Origin: Winogradskyella endarachnes | GTDB lineage: Bacteria; Bacteroidota; Bacteroidia; Flavobacteriales; Flavobacteriaceae | Reading direction: 5' to 3' | NCBI RefSeq assembly: GCF_009741275.1 | Contig: NZ_WOWS01000002.1 | Coordinates: forward strand, 744,001 to 808,000 | Length of the DNA stretch: 64,000 nucleotides | Shown: piece after piece, positions 26,974-35,858 of the stretch | Numbering within the stretch: position 1 is the first letter of the stretch | Layout of the letters: every line of letters starts with the position of its first letter | Notes under the pieces: generated by a model | What the model was told of the DNA's origin: nothing | Database searches by the model: none | The model's input: only the letters and a program-made list of their open reading frames with translations | Made by a program: the position numbers and the translations under genes

Positions 26974-28167
26974 ATGCCAGGATTTGAATTGTTCAGTGAT
27001 TTAGAACGTAATGAAGTTAACGATGTTTTAGATAATGGAGTGTTGATGCGCTACGGTTTTGATGGTATGCGTAAGGGCCATTGGAAAGCAAAAGAATTAG
27101 AAGCAGAACTTGCAACTACGTTTGAATCTAACCATGTACAATTAGTATCTAGCGGAACAGCTGCAGTTTCTGTAGCATTAGCATCTGCAGGAATTGGTGC
27201 TGGAGATGAGGTAATAATGCCAACCTTTACATTTGTGGCGAGTTTTGAAGCTATAATGATGTTAGGTGCAATTCCGGTTTTAGTTGATATAGATGATACC
27301 TTAACATTAGATCCAAAGGCTGTAGAAGCTGCTATTACACCAAAAACCAAAGCAGTAATGATAGTGCAAATGTGTGGCTCTATGGGTAATATGGATGCTT
27401 TGAGTAAAATTTGTAATAATCATAATTTAGTTTTCATTGAAGATGCATGCCAAGCAATTGGAGGAACTTACAAAGGAAAACCCTTAGGTAGCATTGCAGA
27501 TTTAGGCTGTTTCTCTTTCGACTTTGTAAAAACCATAACCTGTGGAGAAGGTGGTGCAGTAGTAACTAATAATAAAGCATATTATATTAATGCAGATCAT
27601 TTTAGCGATCATGGACATGATCATGTTGGTAATGATAGAGGAGCAGAAACACATCCTTTTTTAGGTTATAATTTTAGAATATCAGAATTACATGCTGCTG
27701 TTGGCTTAGCGCAAGTGAGACGGTTACCAGAGTTTATAAATATTCAGAAAAGAAACTTTACCATATTAAGAAATGCTATAGCAGATGTGCCAGGTGTAAC
27801 TTTTAGAACTGTACCAGAAGGTGGAGAAGAAAGTTATGCTTTTTTAAATTTCTTTATGCCAAATTTAGAATTGGCTCAAAAAGTTTCAGAAGCATTTAAA
27901 ACCAATGGTGTAGATGCCTGCTGGAACTATTACCACAATAATTGGCATTATATTAGAAAATGGAATCATTTAAAAGACCTAAAGTCATTGTACCCTATTT
28001 CTTCCGAAGTTAAAGAAGGATTAGAATATCTTCAAACAAAATCCTTTGATCAATCAGATTTTTATATTTCTCGAAACATTTCTTGCTTAATTAAATTATC
28101 TTGGACCGAAGAAGAAGTTAGAGCTAGAGGAAGTAAAATGGCTCAACTTATAAAAGCTATCAATTAA
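26974..28167 (+). CDS. DegT/DnrJ/EryC1/StrS-family PLP aminotransferase
   Basis: Fold-type I sugar-aminotransferase family enzyme. SSGTAAVSVAL binds the PLP phosphate, IEDACQAIGG supplies the ring-contacting Asp, and CFSFDFVKTITCGEGG carries the Schiff-base Lys186. Met at 26974 is chosen as start because MPGFELFSDLERNEV begins the conserved family N-terminus. The reading frame is open upstream, but that stretch overlaps the previous gene and is not protein-like. The protein has 397 residues. No other sugar-nucleotide genes are nearby, so the substrate is unknown. The next gene starts 14 bases later. Confidence 0.9.
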   Translation: MPGFELFSDLERNEVNDVLDNGVLMRYGFDGMRKGHWKAKELEAELATTFESNHVQLVSSGTAAVSVALASAGIGAGDEVIMPTFTFVASFEAIMMLGAIPVLVDIDDTLTLDPKAVEAAITPKTKAVMIVQMCGSMGNMDALSKICNNHNLVFIEDACQAIGGTYKGKPLGSIADLGCFSFDFVKTITCGEGGAVVTNNKAYYINADHFSDHGHDHVGNDRGAETHPFLGYNFRISELHAAVGLAQVRRLPEFINIQKRNFTILRNAIADVPGVTFRTVPEGGEESYAFLNFFMPNLELAQKVSEAFKTNGVDACWNYYHNNWHYIRKWNHLKDLKSLYPISSEVKEGLEYLQTKSFDQSDFYISRNISCLIKLSWTEEEVRARGSKMAQLIKAIN

Positions 28168-28181
28168 ATCTCAAATCATTT

Positions 28182-31100
28182 ATGAACAAAAAATTATTAT
28201 GCATTGCAATCGTTTGTCTATTCGCATTCAAATCTTTTGCACAAACCAATGACTATTCAGAATTTTGGAATCATTTGCTAGCCAATGAAAGGGCCGAAGC
28301 CGGAAAAATAATTAGTAAGAATAAAAGTGCAAGTATTGAGTGGCTTATAATAAATGAGTTGTACAGAAATGAAATTGGTAAAATAAAACGAAATGATAAA
28401 TTTCTAAAACCCTTTTTAGCTAAAGCTGATTTTGAAAATTACCTGTTTGCATTTTGGAATAGATCGTTCTTTTTTGATGATTATTTAAGCGAGGGATTCA
28501 ATATCAATACTTATGAAACCTTAGATGCAGTTTCTAAATTAAATATTAAAAATATAGACCTAAAAGATGCTATCTTATATCTTGAAGCTATAAGGCAAAG
28601 GCATCATAATAATTGGGATGATTTTAATAGGTTAAATGCAGAAATAAATGCAATTAAGGAGTGGCAATATTGCGGAAGTTTTGAAAACTTAAACAAAAGT
28701 GGATTAGATAAATTCTACGAGCCAGAAACCACATCTGCTAATGACGTAGATTTTGATGCCAAAAGCAATGGTATTGTAAGATGGTACAATGGTAATAATA
28801 CTAAAGAGGCCTATCAGTTTTATTCTAATCATAACGAGTATGGCTCTAGTGTTAATTATGCTCAAACGTTTATAAATTCTTCAATTGACCAACGTGTTAT
28901 AATTAGAATAGGAAGTGGTTCTGCTTTTAAATTATTTTTAAATGATGTTGAGATTTATAAATATGAAAAAGATGTTTCAACAGATTTAAATGGTTTTGAG
29001 GTTGTTGTTAATTTACCTAAAGGCAATAACCGATTATTAGTAAAATCGGCAGAGAGTAATTCTAACTCTTATTTTATGGTAGCTGTTTTTGATGAAAATA
29101 AAAAACCGTTAAAAAATATTTCAATTTCAAAAAATCCAACGAGTTATAATACATCTTCGTTTTCGGCTTTAAATCCTGTTGAAAAACAAAATGATGTAGA
29201 ACGTTATTTTAAATCTAAAATAGCAGAACAGCCAGATAATTTCCTTTATTCTTATGCTTTGTATAGTACTTATTTAAGAAATTCAAAGTATAACGAAGCT
29301 AGAGATGTTATAATGCCATTTTATAAAGAGTTTCCTAAAAGTTCTATGTTAAGAAGTGCTTTAATGACTACTTATAATTTAGAGAATGACTATACATCGT
29401 CTAATGAAATAAACGAAAATATAGAGCGTGATGATCCAGATTATTACCTTCCTATAGTAAATAAAGTTACAGAATACGATGAGCTATCGAGGTTAACAAT
29501 GGACGAATTTGAAGAGTATATAGAAAAGCTAAAAAAGGCTTTTGACTCTGAGATGATTAAAGGTGCGGCCGATTTTTTATATTTTGCACGCAAAGAAGAT
29601 TTAAATGGCATTAAAAAAACATTAGAACATCTTAATACATTAGCAGAAGACTATGATAATACCAATTTCAAATTACGTTATGCGCCTTTGTTTGATCAGT
29701 TATTTCAGGATCAGAATAGAACCATAAAAGCGTTAGAGGAAATTGCCAAAGAGAAGTTTAGTTTAAGTGCAGAAAATCAACTTATTAATTACTATGATAA
29801 GAAAAACGAAAAAAATAAAGTTTTAAAATTAATAGATAAGCACTACGATGAGTTAGGTAATCAAAATTCGTATTTAAAAAGAATTGTAAACAGGTATGTA
29901 GAATATCAGATGTTTGATAAGGCATTGCCTTATACCGAAAAAATGCTTAAAAATTATCCTTATAGTTTTACAACAATGGAGCTTAGAGGTGATATTTTAA
30001 AGCAAATGGGAAAAACCGAAGAAGCTTTAGTTTATTATGAAAAAGCACTTGCGCATAACAGTGGTGATTCCGGATTAAGAAAAAAAATTAATGATGTTTC
30101 TAAAAAATCTAACCTTATAAACGAGTTGGTTTTAGAGGAAGCTTATGATTATATCACAGAAAACAGAAATAAAATTACCACTAACAATTACGGATTTAAT
30201 ATTTTATTAGATGAAGGTAATATTGAGATTTTTGAAGAAGGTGGTTTTAAGTACAGATATGTATACATTTATGAAGTAACCTCAAACAATGGTATAGAGT
30301 CGTTTAAAGAGTATAATTTAGGTTTAGGTGGTTCTTATAAATTTTTAAAATCAGAGTTGGTAAAACCAGATGGTAGTATTGTGCCTGCAGCAAGAAGTGG
30401 CTCTAATTTAGTGTTTAATGATATTAGCATAGGCGATGTTGTTTATATAGATTACGAAGGTGTTGTAACTACAACAGGACGTTTTTATAAAGATATTTCA
30501 GATAAAATGCAGTTTGATTCTTTTCACCCAATGGTATTTACATCAATGGATATTTTAGTACCAAATTCTAGCCAATTAAATTACAAGTACATGAATGGCA
30601 GTTTAGAGCCAAAAATTACTAAAAAGAAAGATCATGTTTTGTACCAATGGGAATTAAAAAATGCTAAAACGTTAGAGTTTGCAGAGGATTACATGCCAAA
30701 TTCTGTAGATGAATTAGGTTACCTTCATTTTAATACAATAAAAAGTTGGAATGATATTGCGGTTTGGTATTCGGATTTAGTAAGAACAAGAATTGAAATT
30801 AACTCAAAAGTTGAAATTGAGTTTAAAAAGCTTTTTCCAGAAGGGCATGAAGGCTTAAGTGAAAATGAACGTGCAAAAATTATTTACAATTACATTACTT
30901 CTAATTTTAATTACAGTTATGTTAGTTTTAAACAAAGTGGATTTATTCCGCAAAAACCGGCAAAGACTATTAATACAAGTTTAGGGGATTGCAAAGATTT
31001 TTCAACCTTATTTGTAACACTTGCTAAAATGGCGAATCTTAACTCTAATTTGGTTTTAGTTTTAACCTCAGACTACGGAAGAAACAATTTGGTTTTACCT

Positions 31101-31943
31101 AGTACAGATTTTAACCATTGTATTGTAAAGGTAATGATAGATGGTAAACCTCAGTTTTTAGAGTTAACCAGTAAATATTTGCCATATAAAGCTTTGCCAA
31201 CAAGTTTAAGAGGTGCAACTGCATTAGAAATTCCGTTTGATGCAGAGAAAACTAATGAAACTTTTGATTTAATACATTTAGATAATATTAATAGAATTAA
31301 ATCTAAAGTAAATAACCACATCAATATTGATTTATCTAAAGATCATATGAATCTTCAGATTGCAACAGAGGTTATTGGTCATAACACAGCGTATTATAAA
31401 GAAGTGTTTAGTGAGCCTAACCAAGAAGTAATTAAAAAATCTATGACCGAAGATTACTCGTCTAAACTGGTAGATGATTTTACGTTAAATACAATAACTA
31501 ATTACAAGGAAAATAATGATTTGGCTTCAATAACCTATGATGCAGATATTACCTTAAATAAGAAAATGAGTAGTATTGGATCCATAAAAATCTTACAATT
31601 ACCAATTGTAACACATCCTTATGAAAACTCAATTATTCAGTTAGAAGAAAGAAAATACCCTATTAATTACATTCAATATGAAACAGTAGATACTTATTAT
31701 ACAGAATACATAATAGAGATTGAAGATGGGGAAACTTTTGTTGAAATACCCGAAAGTAAACAGTTTTCGTTTAAAGATCATAAGTATTCTATTACTTATA
31801 AAAATGAAAAGCCAAATAAACTAAACGTAGTTATTAAAGCAACTACACCATATGATGATGTAATGCCAGAAGATTATATAGCTTATAAAACATACGTAAA
31901 GGGTATTTTAGATGCTGAATTAGAGTATATAGGATTTAAGTAA
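28182..31943 (+). CDS. Large exported DUF3857/transglutaminase-like protein
   Basis: Signal peptide (to SFAQTND). Residues about 25-640 form a helical region with TPR-like repeats (e.g. LRGDILKQMGKTEEALVYYEKAL). A DUF3857 beta domain (about 660-860) and a transglutaminase-like core (about 870-1010) follow, then a DUF2569/DUF3858-like tail. The core has Cys937 in LGDCKDFSTL and His979 in FNHCIV. The third triad position reads FLELTSKY (Glu994) where Asp is more usual. Such proteins are widespread in Bacteroidetes and of unknown substrate. It forms an apparent operon with the DegT enzyme and is ended by a bidirectional terminator. Confidence 0.88.
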   Translation: MNKKLLCIAIVCLFAFKSFAQTNDYSEFWNHLLANERAEAGKIISKNKSASIEWLIINELYRNEIGKIKRNDKFLKPFLAKADFENYLFAFWNRSFFFDDYLSEGFNINTYETLDAVSKLNIKNIDLKDAILYLEAIRQRHHNNWDDFNRLNAEINAIKEWQYCGSFENLNKSGLDKFYEPETTSANDVDFDAKSNGIVRWYNGNNTKEAYQFYSNHNEYGSSVNYAQTFINSSIDQRVIIRIGSGSAFKLFLNDVEIYKYEKDVSTDLNGFEVVVNLPKGNNRLLVKSAESNSNSYFMVAVFDENKKPLKNISISKNPTSYNTSSFSALNPVEKQNDVERYFKSKIAEQPDNFLYSYALYSTYLRNSKYNEARDVIMPFYKEFPKSSMLRSALMTTYNLENDYTSSNEINENIERDDPDYYLPIVNKVTEYDELSRLTMDEFEEYIEKLKKAFDSEMIKGAADFLYFARKEDLNGIKKTLEHLNTLAEDYDNTNFKLRYAPLFDQLFQDQNRTIKALEEIAKEKFSLSAENQLINYYDKKNEKNKVLKLIDKHYDELGNQNSYLKRIVNRYVEYQMFDKALPYTEKMLKNYPYSFTTMELRGDILKQMGKTEEALVYYEKALAHNSGDSGLRKKINDVSKKSNLINELVLEEAYDYITENRNKITTNNYGFNILLDEGNIEIFEEGGFKYRYVYIYEVTSNNGIESFKEYNLGLGGSYKFLKSELVKPDGSIVPAARSGSNLVFNDISIGDVVYIDYEGVVTTTGRFYKDISDKMQFDSFHPMVFTSMDILVPNSSQLNYKYMNGSLEPKITKKKDHVLYQWELKNAKTLEFAEDYMPNSVDELGYLHFNTIKSWNDIAVWYSDLVRTRIEINSKVEIEFKKLFPEGHEGLSENERAKIIYNYITSNFNYSYVSFKQSGFIPQKPAKTINTSLGDCKDFSTLFVTLAKMANLNSNLVLVLTSDYGRNNLVLPSTDFNHCIVKVMIDGKPQFLELTSKYLPYKALPTSLRGATALEIPFDAEKTNETFDLIHLDNINRIKSKVNNHINIDLSKDHMNLQIATEVIGHNTAYYKEVFSEPNQEVIKKSMTEDYSSKLVDDFTLNTITNYKENNDLASITYDADITLNKKMSSIGSIKILQLPIVTHPYENSIIQLEERKYPINYIQYETVDTYYTEYIIEIEDGETFVEIPESKQFSFKDHKYSITYKNEKPNKLNVVIKATTPYDDVMPEDYIAYKTYVKGILDAELEYIGFK

Positions 31944-31974
31944 AAAGAATTTAAATCTGAATGTAAAAAGGAAT

Positions 31975-31998
31975 AAAGCCACTTTTTAAAGTGGCTTT
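31975..31998. terminator. Bidirectional terminator between convergent genes
   Basis: AAAGCCAC pairs with GTGGCTTT around an 8-base AT loop, with T-rich flanks in both directions. It sits between the transglutaminase gene and ribB, which converge. Confidence 0.75.
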
Positions 31999-32006
31999 CT
32001 TTAAGT

Positions 32007-33155
32007 TTAATAATTAGAATACTCAACGATTTCTAACCCATATCCAATCATTCCTACACGTTTGGTCTGAAGACTGTTTGATAGCAATTTTAGTTTACTA
32101 ATTTTAAGATCGTGTAAAATCTGTGCACCAATACCAAAATCTTTAGTATCCATGCCTAAACTTGGTGCTTTTATTAATTTACCTTCAACTTGGTTTTCCT
32201 TTAAAATTGAAAGACGTGTTAATAAATTCACCGACTCTGGTTGTTGATTAATAAATATTATAGCCCCTTTTCCTTCAGTATTAATAGCACTAAACATATC
32301 ATCTAGTTTTTTATCTGCATTGTTAGTTAAGGTACCTAAAATATCATTATTAACTAAAGTAGAGTTTACCCTTGTTAATATAGATTCATCAGATTTCCAA
32401 TTCCCTTTTGTTAACGCAATATGCACTTGGTCATTGGTAGTTTGTTGATATGCTCTTAATCTAAATTTGCCAAAACGAGTTTCTATATTAAAGTCTTCTT
32501 TCTTTTCAATTAAAGAATCGTATTCCATTCTGTAAGCCACCAAATCTTCAATTGAAACAATTTTTAAGTCGAATTTCTTTGCTACATTTAAAAGCTGTGG
32601 TAAACGTGCCATTGTACCATCTTCGTTCATAATCTCTACAATAACACCAGCAGCCTCAAAACCAGCTAAACGAGCAAAGTCTATTGCAGCTTCGGTATGG
32701 CCTGTTCGTCTTAAAACACCACCTTCTTTGGCAACTAAAGGAAATATGTGTCCTGGTCTAGCAAGTTCAAAAGGTTTGGTGTCTTTTTTAACTAAGGCTT
32801 GTATAGTTTTAGCTCTGTCACTTGCTGAAATTCCTGTACTTACACCATTACCTCTTAAATCAACCGAAACTGTAAAGGCTGTTTCCATTGGGTCGGTATT
32901 GTTTCTTACCATCATGTTAAGTTCTAAGTCTTCACATCTATGTTCAGTAAGTGGCGCACAAATTAAACCACGTCCATGAGTAGCCATAAAGTTTATCATC
33001 TCTGGTGTTGCCTTTTCTGCAGCAGCTAAAAAATCACCTTCGTTTTCACGGTTTTCGTCATCTACAACAATAATTATTTTACCTTGCCTAATGTCTTCAA
33101 TTGCTTCTTCAATTGTATTTAATTTGGTTTTAGTATTTACAGTATTAGTTGTCAT
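32007..33155 (-). CDS. ribB: DHBP synthase with degenerate GTP cyclohydrolase II domain
   Basis: Riboflavin synthesis: residues 1-205 form 3,4-dihydroxy-2-butanone-4-phosphate synthase, with intact VDDENRENEGD, THGRGLICAPL, STGISASDRA, PGHIFPL and the RRTGHTEAA active-site segment. The second half (about 215-382) is recognisable as RibA-like from its end (DFGIGAQILHDL, GYGLEIVE). It lacks the zinc-binding Cys cluster (RCDCG region) and the GTP-binding RIHSEC-type segment, so GTP cyclohydrolase II activity should be absent. A separate cyclohydrolase gene is needed elsewhere. It follows the lptF/G-like gene by 31 bases. Confidence 0.93.
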   Translation of the reverse strand: MTTNTVNTKTKLNTIEEAIEDIRQGKIIIVVDDENRENEGDFLAAAEKATPEMINFMATHGRGLICAPLTEHRCEDLELNMMVRNNTDPMETAFTVSVDLRGNGVSTGISASDRAKTIQALVKKDTKPFELARPGHIFPLVAKEGGVLRRTGHTEAAIDFARLAGFEAAGVIVEIMNEDGTMARLPQLLNVAKKFDLKIVSIEDLVAYRMEYDSLIEKKEDFNIETRFGKFRLRAYQQTTNDQVHIALTKGNWKSDESILTRVNSTLVNNDILGTLTNNADKKLDDMFSAINTEGKGAIIFINQQPESVNLLTRLSILKENQVEGKLIKAPSLGMDTKDFGIGAQILHDLKISKLKLLSNSLQTKRVGMIGYGLEIVEYSNY

Positions 33156-33175
33156 AATGTGTTTGTGTTATAGGA

Positions 33176-33208
33176 CAAAGGTAAGCTTATTTTATGTTTT
33201 GAAAACAA
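33176..33208 (-). promoter_or_regulatory. Candidate ribB promoter
   Basis: On the minus strand TACCTTTG (33183-33176) matches the -7 consensus, with TTG (33208-33206) 22 bases upstream inside the end of the preceding gene. The -33 half is weak. Confidence 0.4.
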
Positions 33209-35175
33209 CTCAAATAAAAGTCTTGGGTAATCTTATTTCTTAAAACAAGATATTTAAGTGGATAAACCGGGAGCGTAATAAGATGTATTAATGGATTAAT
33301 ACGCTTGCCTTCTAAATTTGTGGTTTTATAAAATTTTGAATATACCACAGCATCTACAACAAGGTATATTATAAAAAATATAAAAGCTATGATACTTAGT
33401 GTTATTGAGGTCTCAGCTAATTCTGGTAATTTATTATTTCTAAAAATAAAATATAGAACTAATAGAACAGCGCCAATACCAAAACTAATTAAACTTGTTT
33501 TAGAATAATCCTTGTAATCTTTTAAAAGTACTCTAGCTTTAATAAGTTTGTCTGGCACATCTAAGCCTTCAGACCTTAAACCTTCTAATGGAATTTTTCT
33601 ATCTAAAATACTGTGCAGCGCAATCTCTTTTGGCTTTTTATCTAAATCAAATTCGTCTTGCTTTTTTATAATACTTATTAATTCTTCAATGGAATATTTT
33701 TTATAAAAATTAAAGACTTTAGTATCGCTTTCTGAAAGTTGAATTCTATTCTTTGTAGAAAATAATCGCTTTAAAGGTACAGTGATAGCATCAAATTGAA
33801 AAACACCTTTGTCGTTTGTTGCTCTAGTTGTTAAATAAATACTTAAAGGAAACATTATTGCAGTTGATAACCAAGAACCAATTACAGGGCTATAACTTCC
33901 TTTTTCTGCACTGTTTTTAGCAAAAATACCAAAAAAGTGATACGTTAAGAAAAGCACTATAGCAATTACCATAGGTAAACCTAAACCTCCTTTTCTTATT
34001 AAAGCGCCTAACGGAGCTCCCACAAAAAAGAGTACTACACATGCAAAAGCTAATACAAATTTTTCATGTAATGCAATGACGTGTTTATTTAATCTAATTT
34101 GTTTATCTGTAAACGACTTTTTATTAGAGTCTAATATTTGTCTTGTACTGTTAGCAGAATTTAAAGCTAAGTTTAAGATTTGTATTTTTTGGTTGGTATT
34201 AAAAATTGTTAAAACGTCTTTTCCGGTATATAAAGAATCTGTTTTAGTAGTATCTATATTTAAATTTAATGCATCATAAGAACTTCTATTATAGAGAGTA
34301 TTGGCTAAGGTATTGTAACTATTTTTCTGTTTGGTTTTTAAACTATCTATAGTATAGTTTAGCTGGCTAACATCTAACATGTTGTATCTGTCAGAGTGAT
34401 TTTTTTCATCTAAATCGTCAGCATTGAGCAATTCTAAATCTACATTAATAATATAGCTATCAAAATAACTTCTTATGTGTGGTTTGTTTACATTATTAGA
34501 GCGTTTACTACTTATTATTTCTTCATAATAATTACCGTTAATTAATTCTAATTGCAAAATGTTAGAGTCTGTACTACTTATTAATTCACCTTTTTCGGCA
34601 GCAATAACAATGTAGTTTCCAGATTTTCGTTTGTCACTTTCTTTATGGATTATAACACCTTCTAAAAATTGTCCTCTATCACCAGATTTTTTATCAACTT
34701 TAATATTAATATTACCTATTTCGTTAAATTGACCTTCCGCTATAGCTAAAGCAGGTTTTACTTTGGCAATGTTTCTTCTTAGGTTATAGAAATTGTATTC
34801 TCCCCACGGAATAACATTATTAGAAAAAAAGAAAGTTGCAATACCTAAGCCAATAATAAAAACACTTAAGCTACGCATAGCGCGCTGTAATGAGATACCA
34901 GTAGATTTCATGGCTGCGAACTCATAATTTTCAGCAAAGTTTCCAAAAACCATAATGGACGATAATAAAATGGTTAACGGAACAACTAACGGAATAAGTC
35001 TAGGCATGTAATACAAAATAAATTTTGCAGTTACCGTAACATCTAAATCCTTACCAGCGAGTTCAGCAATATATAGCCAAACACCTTGTAGAATAAAGAT
35101 GAACATGAATATAATAAAGACGCTAAAAAACGTCCTTAAGAATGTGATAAGTATGTACCTATCTAATATTTTCAC
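33187..35175 (-). CDS. LptF/LptG-family permease (YjgP/YjgQ)
   Basis: Inner-membrane component of the lipopolysaccharide transport ABC system. The typical N-terminus MKILDRYILITFLRTFF leads into helix 1, and helices at about 50-75 and 98-120 follow. A periplasmic beta-jellyroll (about 130-360) precedes the second helix set (about 365-450). Unlike E. coli LptF/G (about 360 residues), this 662-residue protein has a long cytoplasmic insert or tail (about 460-560) and two more helices near 570-625, as in other Bacteroidetes versions. It sits directly downstream of the LolA-like gene, linking LPS and lipoprotein export. Confidence 0.9.
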   Translation of the reverse strand: MKILDRYILITFLRTFFSVFIIFMFIFILQGVWLYIAELAGKDLDVTVTAKFILYYMPRLIPLVVPLTILLSSIMVFGNFAENYEFAAMKSTGISLQRAMRSLSVFIIGLGIATFFFSNNVIPWGEYNFYNLRRNIAKVKPALAIAEGQFNEIGNINIKVDKKSGDRGQFLEGVIIHKESDKRKSGNYIVIAAEKGELISSTDSNILQLELINGNYYEEIISSKRSNNVNKPHIRSYFDSYIINVDLELLNADDLDEKNHSDRYNMLDVSQLNYTIDSLKTKQKNSYNTLANTLYNRSSYDALNLNIDTTKTDSLYTGKDVLTIFNTNQKIQILNLALNSANSTRQILDSNKKSFTDKQIRLNKHVIALHEKFVLAFACVVLFFVGAPLGALIRKGGLGLPMVIAIVLFLTYHFFGIFAKNSAEKGSYSPVIGSWLSTAIMFPLSIYLTTRATNDKGVFQFDAITVPLKRLFSTKNRIQLSESDTKVFNFYKKYSIEELISIIKKQDEFDLDKKPKEIALHSILDRKIPLEGLRSEGLDVPDKLIKARVLLKDYKDYSKTSLISFGIGAVLLVLYFIFRNNKLPELAETSITLSIIAFIFFIIYLVVDAVVYSKFYKTTNLEGKRINPLIHLITLPVYPLKYLVLRNKITQDFYLSCFQNIK

Positions 35176-35193
35176 AAAGAAATGATTTTGAAC

Positions 35194-35835
35194 TTAATCT
35201 AATTTATTGATGTAATAATCGCTGTATTTACTTTGGTCAAAAGTAAATAAGGTTTTTGAAATAGGTTGGTCGGTTTTAAAAGAATTAACAGTTAATGTTG
35301 TTTTGGTTCCGTTTTTACCTACTTCAATTAAGTTATAAATGTGCTTTGTAGTGGCATCAATACCTAATAACACGTGTTTTATTTCAGAGTTGGTATCAAT
35401 AGGGCTCAATTTTATATATTGAATTTTTCTTCCTTTTAGAGTTTGAACAATGTCCATTTTAAATATGTAACCATCTTCATAAAACGATAACATTTTACTT
35501 GGCGTTATTGTACTTTCATCTTCTGTGTTATCAGACGATATTGTTACCTCTTCGTCTTCCGGACTAATGGTATACAATGTTTTACCATCGAATATACGTG
35601 TAATTCCTAAAATATTTAATTTGTACTTTTCACCTTGCATTACAACATCTCCTCGTGTTTCTTGGCTAATATTTTCACTTACGTTATTTAGCTCGTATTT
35701 AAAACTTAGGCTAATATTATTATAAGATTTAATTTTTGTACTTACTTCCTTAAGTAACGTTTCTGCTTTGGCATCACTTTGTGCAAATGCCGTAAATCCT
35801 AATGTTAAAAATGCTATTACAAATAATTTTTTCAT
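35194..35835 (-). CDS. LolA-like outer-membrane lipoprotein carrier
   Basis: Periplasmic lipid-binding protein with signal peptide (MKKLFVIAFLTLGFTAFAQ). The mature part has the half-barrel strand pattern of LolA: SFKYELNN, GDVVMQGEKYKLNI, TRIFDGKTLYTISPEDEEVTI and the C-terminal KTTLTVNSFKTDQPISKTLFTFD. It should carry lipoproteins, or another lipid, from the inner to the outer membrane. It lies between ftsK and the lptF/G-like gene with gaps under 25 bases, a conserved flavobacterial arrangement from memory. Confidence 0.88.
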   Translation of the reverse strand: MKKLFVIAFLTLGFTAFAQSDAKAETLLKEVSTKIKSYNNISLSFKYELNNVSENISQETRGDVVMQGEKYKLNILGITRIFDGKTLYTISPEDEEVTISSDNTEDESTITPSKMLSFYEDGYIFKMDIVQTLKGRKIQYIKLSPIDTNSEIKHVLLGIDATTKHIYNLIEVGKNGTKTTLTVNSFKTDQPISKTLFTFDQSKYSDYYINKLD

Positions 35836-35858
35836 CGTATTAAATATAAATAATCTTA

